NCBI GenBank assembly: GCA_964543475.1
Contig: CAZIYJ010000009.1
Coordinates: 1-64,000, forward strand
Reading direction: 5' to 3'
From: JAYSYM01 sp964543475
GTDB taxonomy: Bacteria; Bdellovibrionota; Bdellovibrionia; Bdellovibrionales; JAMPXM01
DNA: 64,000 nt
Shown: positions 60,522-64,000 of the stretch, one piece after another
Layout of the letters: every line of letters starts with the position of its first letter
Position numbering within the stretch: the first letter of the stretch is position 1
Made by a program: the position numbers and the translations under genes
Notes under the pieces: generated by a model
What the model saw: the letters and a program-made list of their open reading frames with translations, nothing else
Database searches by the model: none
What the model was told of the DNA's origin: nothing

Positions 60522-60857
60522 TTACGCGCTAACTGCTTTAGATTTTGAGGCTGATTTATGGTTCTTTAAAACCGAGTCTAGCAATCCCGGAAAACGTTTA
60601 TTCATTTCGTCAGCGCGAAGCGTGTTGATAACTTCGACTCCGATTTTTTCTGAACGAATCAAGCCGCTCTCGCGGAGGATTTTGTGATGAAAAGAAATAG
60701 TAGATGGAGAAATTTCGGAACAGGCTTTTGAACAGCTCATGCTTTCGCAGCCGTAAAGCTTCATAACAATCTCGCGACGGATTGGGTCAGACAGTGCATA
60801 AAGTACTGAATCAATCGAAAAGTCTTTAGGTGAGGGATGCATAAAGCTGCGTGCCAT
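60522..60857 (-). CDS. ArsR-family transcription regulator
   Basis: A 111-residue winged-helix repressor-like protein: SVLYALSDPIRREIVMKLYG, then PSTISFHHKILRESGLIRSEKIGVE is the recognition region. Three cysteines (YGCESMSCSKACSE) lie in the middle helix, a possible thiol sensor for electrophiles. ATG at 60857 follows TTG at 60863. It is divergent from the small protein/ene-reductase pair and upstream of the ADH gene on the same strand, so it likely regulates both. The inducer is unknown. Confidence 0.87.
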   Translation of the reverse strand: MARSFMHPSPKDFSIDSVLYALSDPIRREIVMKLYGCESMSCSKACSEISPSTISFHHKILRESGLIRSEKIGVEVINTLRADEMNKRFPGLLDSVLKNHKSASKSKAVSA

Positions 60858-60934
60858 ACTCAATAATATAAGCTACTTAAGGCCATTTTCCAAGCCTCAT
60901 TTCGATAATTCATTAGTTCAATACTTCAAGATTC

Positions 60935-60963
60935 TTGCACTATTGCCGAAGAGCTGTTAGATT
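60935..60963 (+). promoter_or_regulatory. Candidate sigma70-type promoter for the ene-reductase unit
   Basis: TTGCAC (60935-60940) and TAGATT (60958-60963) are separated by 17 nt, a good match to the -35 and -10 spacing. Transcription would begin near 60970, ahead of the small gene at 61007. The ArsR gene starts on the other strand 78 bp away, so an operator here is likely, though none was recognised. Confidence 0.5.
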
Positions 60964-61006
60964 GATTCTATAGCTTATGGAAAAGCACTAATCGGAGGTA
61001 ATAACG

Positions 61007-61171
61007 ATGGGCCAACAAATGAAATGCGGGGAAGAATTTAAGGACAAGTTTTACTCGGCTGCTAAACGAGGCATTAGAAGATGGTATAAAGCCTACCTTC
61101 AAGCCGACGTCAGAAGAACAAGAGAACGACGAATCCAAGTTTCAGAGAGAGCAAATGAAAACCTTTTTTGA
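61007..61171 (+). CDS. Small basic protein ahead of the ene-reductase, 54 residues
   Basis: A 54-codon frame with a strong ribosome-binding site (CGGAGG, 7 nt before the ATG), rich in Arg, Lys and Glu, with no export signal; one Cys near the N-terminus (MKCGEE). It overlaps the ene-reductase start (61155) by 17 nt, which suggests translational coupling. The family is not recognised. A regulatory leader peptide or a small protein of the electrophile response are the two most likely readings. Confidence 0.55.
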   Translation: MGQQMKCGEEFKDKFYSAAKRGIRRWYKAYLQADVRRTRERRIQVSERANENLF

Positions 61172-62213
61172 TGAAGTCACTATTGGCCCATTGATCCTTA
61201 AAAACCGTATCGTGATGGCTCCCCTCACCCGCCAGCGTTCAGGCTCAGAGAGAATTCCGAACGAACTCATGCGCGAGTATTACTCACAGCGTGCGAATGC
61301 CGGGTTAATATTAACTGAGGCCACGGCTGTAGACCCGATGGGAGTCGGCTACGCAGATACACCGGGAATTTGGTCAAACGAGCAAGTTGAAGGCTGGAAG
61401 AAGATTACTGGCGCGGTTCATGCGCGCGGTTCAAAAATTTTTCTCCAACTTTGGCATGTTGGCCGAATAAGTGACCCGAGTTTTCTAAATGGCGCAACTC
61501 CTGTGGCGCCGAGTGCAGTACGACCCGAAGGTTTCGTGTCTTTAGTTCGCCCAAAAAAAGAGTTTGTCACTCCTCGAGCTTTAGCGACAGACGAAGTGCG
61601 AGAGATCGTTTCACAATTTAAACGAGGTGCCGAAAATGCAATGCTTGCTGGTTTCGATGGAGTTGAAATTCACGGAGCTAATGGCTACCTACCTGATCAA
61701 TTCCTCCAAAGTGGAACAAACAAAAGAACGGACAAGTACGGTGGATCAGTTGAAAATCGCGCCAGATTTCTACTTGAAATTACCGATGCGGCGATTGAAG
61801 TCTGGGGGAAAGAGCGCGTAGGCGTGCATCTAGCTCCGCGCGGAGATTCCAATTACATAAGCGACGCTAATCCAAAAGAGACGTTTAGTTACGTTGCAAG
61901 TGAACTTGGAAAAAGAGGAATCGCCTTTATATTTATACGCGAGCGACAAGGTGACGGCTACTTAACTCCCGTTATAAAAGATATTTTTAAAGGAGCGGTC
62001 ATCGCTAACGAAGGACTTTCGATCGATGGAGCAAAAGAGCTGCTTGAAAAAGGATCTGCCGACTTGGTTTCTTTCGGTAAACTTTATATTTCTAATCCTG
62101 ACTTAGTTGAACGTCTGAAGATGAGTGTTCCACTCGCCCCTCCAGACACTTCTACGTTCTACTCACCGGGATCGGCTGGATATACTGACTACCCAACCTA
62201 TTCGCAAAACTAA
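61155..62213 (+). CDS. Old yellow enzyme-family ene-reductase (alkene reductase)
   Basis: A 352-residue FMN oxidoreductase of the NemA/OYE group: RIVMAPLTRQRSGSERIPN at the start, LQLWHVGR and GVEIHGANGYLPDQFLQ (His and Asn for substrate), then KRTDKYGGSVENRARFLLEITDAAI. The enzyme reduces activated C=C bonds in enones, quinones or nitro compounds. It is preceded by a 54-residue small gene and is likely controlled by the divergent ArsR regulator. Its 3' end interlocks with the outer-membrane gene by 4 nt (CTAA). Confidence 0.94.
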   Translation: MKTFFDEVTIGPLILKNRIVMAPLTRQRSGSERIPNELMREYYSQRANAGLILTEATAVDPMGVGYADTPGIWSNEQVEGWKKITGAVHARGSKIFLQLWHVGRISDPSFLNGATPVAPSAVRPEGFVSLVRPKKEFVTPRALATDEVREIVSQFKRGAENAMLAGFDGVEIHGANGYLPDQFLQSGTNKRTDKYGGSVENRARFLLEITDAAIEVWGKERVGVHLAPRGDSNYISDANPKETFSYVASELGKRGIAFIFIRERQGDGYLTPVIKDIFKGAVIANEGLSIDGAKELLEKGSADLVSFGKLYISNPDLVERLKMSVPLAPPDTSTFYSPGSAGYTDYPTYSQN

Positions 62214-63283
62214 AATTCGTAGGCGATGCTGGCGATAAGTGAATGTGACTCGCGATCTTTAGAATTCGAGACATCTACAAATGCCGCTCCGTTAGTTGAA
62301 CTTTGAACTTTTGCACTTTCGGGAGATGAAAAGCCATATCCAGCTTTTAGAGCTAAATCTGATTGAAGAAGGAAGCTTCCCAAAATTCCGACGCTATAAG
62401 TTTTAAAGCCTGCTGTTTCAAGCTTGGTATTTACGGCACCCTGCATGAAGTTGTACTTCCGTTTTGGAGTCATCACCAAATTGATAAACGGCATGATGGC
62501 AAATTCTGGAGTGAGAAAATATTCGGCTTCGCCACGAATTGAAGTTTCGAAATACGCGTCTTGGTTTAAATTCGTATCACCTGACAAAGAACTTTTGGCT
62601 GTCGTAGTGCCCGCAAAGTTATATTCGCTCTTGATGGCACCAGCTAAATTAAGTCGCTCAGTAAGACGATAACCTGCTCTCGCACCCAAAGCCAACCCGT
62701 ACGAACCTTCAGCGTTATTGCTGTCGGCGGTACTGTCTGCTCGTCCAAGCACATCAAGATCGGTGTTGTCTGGCGTGCCCCGCTCTGAGCTCATAAATCC
62801 CAAACGTAATGACCCACCAAGATCGATGACCAAATCCGATTCGATCGGACGGAAAGTTGCGTAGACTTCTGGGTCGTACAAACCTTTTGATTTTGCGTCG
62901 GGCTCTAAAGGTACGTTGATGTTGCCCGCCGTATCTTTGTAACTCACGTTTTTCTGAGTCGAAGACGCATAACCAAGTTCGAGTCCGATTTCGAGTTGAG
63001 GCAAAACTCCATAAGAGAGGTCAATTTGTGTAATGAATGAATTGACCTCATTCTCGTCGGTCGCAGTTTGCCCGATGCCCGGAGAATTCAAAGTTTCTAG
63101 CGTCGATGAGCCGAAGACAAAACCTAAATCGCCCTGAATGCCGACTCTGCCCGTTGGCGTGAGATGAAGTGTTGAGTGAAGAGGGTACTTTGATTTCGCG
63201 CCACTTGAACGAACAGCCGCTCGAGCCTGAGCGAAGCCGTCGATGCTAATACAAAGCACTAAGATCGCTAGCAATAATCTCAT
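62210..63283 (-). CDS. Outer-membrane beta-barrel protein
   Basis: A 357-residue outer-membrane protein with a signal peptide (MRLLLAILVLCISIDGFA). The mature part shows alternating hydrophobic strands such as YGLALGARAGYRL, GSLRLGFMSS and HSLIASIAYEF, ending in Phe, the BAM recognition signal. The count of strands suggests a barrel of about 12-14. It looks like a channel of the general porin or transporter type; substrate unknown. Its leader can fold so that the ribosome-binding site is hidden (see 63290-63365). Confidence 0.85.
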   Translation of the reverse strand: MRLLLAILVLCISIDGFAQARAAVRSSGAKSKYPLHSTLHLTPTGRVGIQGDLGFVFGSSTLETLNSPGIGQTATDENEVNSFITQIDLSYGVLPQLEIGLELGYASSTQKNVSYKDTAGNINVPLEPDAKSKGLYDPEVYATFRPIESDLVIDLGGSLRLGFMSSERGTPDNTDLDVLGRADSTADSNNAEGSYGLALGARAGYRLTERLNLAGAIKSEYNFAGTTTAKSSLSGDTNLNQDAYFETSIRGEAEYFLTPEFAIMPFINLVMTPKRKYNFMQGAVNTKLETAGFKTYSVGILGSFLLQSDLALKAGYGFSSPESAKVQSSTNGAAFVDVSNSKDRESHSLIASIAYEF

Positions 63284-63289
63284 TCGATG

Positions 63290-63365
63290 CTCCTCGCAAA
63301 GATGTCTTGTTGAAAGTTAATCAAGTTGCCGTTCACGCAGCAACTTTTTACGGCCTTGCGAGGAG
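63290..63365 (-). promoter_or_regulatory. Leader of the outer-membrane gene that can mask its ribosome-binding site
   Basis: On the minus-strand mRNA, CUCCUCGCAA (63365-63356) is fully complementary to UUGCGAGGAG (63299-63290), which contains the ribosome-binding site GAGGAG 6 nt before the ATG at 63283. Between them lies a hairpin, AAGTTGC/GCAACTT (63323-63329, 63340-63346 on the plus strand). The closed form hides the start region; something must open it. A thermosensor, small-RNA target or metabolite switch are possible. Confidence 0.6.
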
Positions 63366-63424
63366 AACTAGACTGAAGTCCGAAACGAATTAGATAAGTG
63401 TCAGATTTCAAAATTCGTCTAAAT

Positions 63425-63440
63425 GTTAGCCTTAACTAAC
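63425..63440. promoter_or_regulatory. Imperfect palindrome in the divergent gap
   Basis: GTTAG-CCTTAA-CTAAC is a 5-bp inverted repeat with a 6-nt centre. It lies in the 261-bp gap between the divergent outer-membrane and FG-GAP genes and might be an operator. No copy elsewhere was noticed. Confidence 0.25.
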
Positions 63441-63544
63441 AGTCTCATTTTGAATCACTCGAAGGTCCATTTCCCTCTATAAATCTGATGGCCAGAAAAT
63501 TTCTCACTGCGAGACAAGGCGTCGCAGTTGCATTAACGTACCTC

Positions 63545-64000
63545 ATGAGAAAAAAATCTGTGGCCCTCACATTGATCATTAGCGCCTTCTGTTTTCAAAA
63601 CTGTTCACAACAGGTTGCATTTGAAACTTTTGAATTATCAAGTGTTGCGCCGCTTTGCACGGACCTCTCACCAGAAGCATTTGCCCCAAAAGTTAAATGG
63701 GATTGGTATTCGCAATTACCTGCGGGTGACTTCCCCGAATTTTCTCAGGTAATGGCGACACCGACTGTCGGTGATCTTGATGGTGATGGAAAGCCAGAAA
63801 TCGTTTTTGTCTCGTGGAGCGTGAGCGCAACAGACACATACAGCGGCAGGGGCGTTCTACGAATTTTAAGTGGCTCGACAGGGAAAACAGTAAAATCAGT
63901 TGGCGATTTAGCTCTCGCTCCTGGCGCCTCAACTACTCCACTCTTAATTGATATTGATGGCGACGGGAAAGTTGAAATTTTCTACTCTCATCACGAACGA
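63545..64000 (+). CDS. FG-GAP/VCBS-repeat lipoprotein, 5' part (3' end outside window)
   Basis: A 152-codon fragment, running off the right edge. The signal peptide ends in a lipobox (FQNC), so the protein is a lipoprotein. The mature part carries FG-GAP/VCBS-type repeats with Ca2+-binding DxDGDGxxE loops: DLDGDGKPEIVFVS and DIDGDGKVEIFYS. The same frame is open from an ATG at 63488, but 63545 gives a proper lipoprotein signal. FG-GAP proteins are often adhesion or surface proteins; the full length cannot be seen. Confidence 0.8.
   Translation, partial: MRKKSVALTLIISAFCFQNCSQQVAFETFELSSVAPLCTDLSPEAFAPKVKWDWYSQLPAGDFPEFSQVMATPTVGDLDGDGKPEIVFVSWSVSATDTYSGRGVLRILSGSTGKTVKSVGDLALAPGASTTPLLIDIDGDGKVEIFYSHHER

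Overview
This 64 kb window is a dense bacterial chromosome segment with about 70 protein genes on both strands. I found no rRNA, tRNA, CRISPR array, insertion sequence or integrase. No gap between genes exceeds about 280 bases. The cell envelope is clearly Gram-negative: there are lipoprotein signal peptides, a TolC-type channel with an RND pump, a C-terminal-Phe outer-membrane barrel, a monofunctional peptidoglycan glycosyltransferase, two lytic transglycosylases, and many Sec signal peptides. Moderate GC, a FadE-type acyl-CoA dehydrogenase, PilZ and cNMP-binding regulators, sigma54-like promoter elements and many secreted hydrolases suggest Bdellovibrionota or a deltaproteobacterial relative. 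That placement is inference; there is no marker gene here to settle it.

Layout. Positions 1-6.5 kb hold the 3' end of fadE, a PilZ protein, an OsmC protein, mtgA, a two-helix membrane protein and a secreted coiled coil. Positions 6.5-9.6 kb are one tightly overlapped minus-strand operon: an exported glutathione peroxidase followed by the ATPase, permease and binding protein of an NMT1/THI5-like ABC importer. Positions 9.7-20.4 kb carry an RlmD/TrmA-type RNA methyltransferase, a hybrid histidine kinase, a cNMP-binding/zinc-ribbon protein, a CPBP protease, a secreted protein with a sigma54-like promoter, DUF2914 and DUF1338 proteins, an oxygenase fused to an AgmX/TonB-like domain, and an exported MsrB-MsrA fusion. 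Positions 20.4-23.3 kb are more accessory: an ORF6N gene, dispersed palindromes, a 38-bp direct repeat bracketing a secreted protein gene, and a two-gene secreted operon. Positions 23.3-31.8 kb include a Nudix hydrolase, two methyltransferases, a predicted secreted protein deamidase, a POT peptide transporter, a large lipoprotein, a cation diffusion facilitator, DoxX and a dienelactone hydrolase. Positions 31.9-43.2 kb hold DUF1328, GNAT, an EEP-family protein, cysK, an ankyrin lipoprotein, an AlkZ-like glycosylase, YchJ, a REC-cNMP regulator, DUF433, two paralogous lytic transglycosylases and an AI-2E-family protein. Positions 43.2-51.7 kb hold RND and TolC without an adaptor, MAPEG, a C25 gingipain-like protease, a candidate small RNA, DUF1993 and a zinc-cluster protein. 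Positions 51.7-64 kb hold an ABC-2 exporter, pirin, a PQQ-type dehydrogenase, a secreted HExxH protein, LysE, MATE, an alkyltransferase-like protein, an ArsR/ADH/ene-reductase cluster, an outer-membrane barrel and the start of an FG-GAP lipoprotein.

How the parts fit. Secreted protein-processing enzymes (C25 protease, HExxH protein, deamidase-like protein), together with a proton-coupled peptide transporter, fit a cell that digests external protein. The lytic transglycosylases and mtgA remodel peptidoglycan. Peroxidase, MsrBA, OsmC, ene-reductase, ADH, pirin and the efflux pumps form a broad stress and detoxification set. The strongest leads not explained by ordinary gene content are: an outer-membrane-protein leader that can hide its own ribosome-binding site; a sigma54-like promoter; the 38-bp repeat with palindromes; a terminator-bounded small transcript; and an unusual number of convergent gene pairs whose stop codons interlock by exactly 4 nt.
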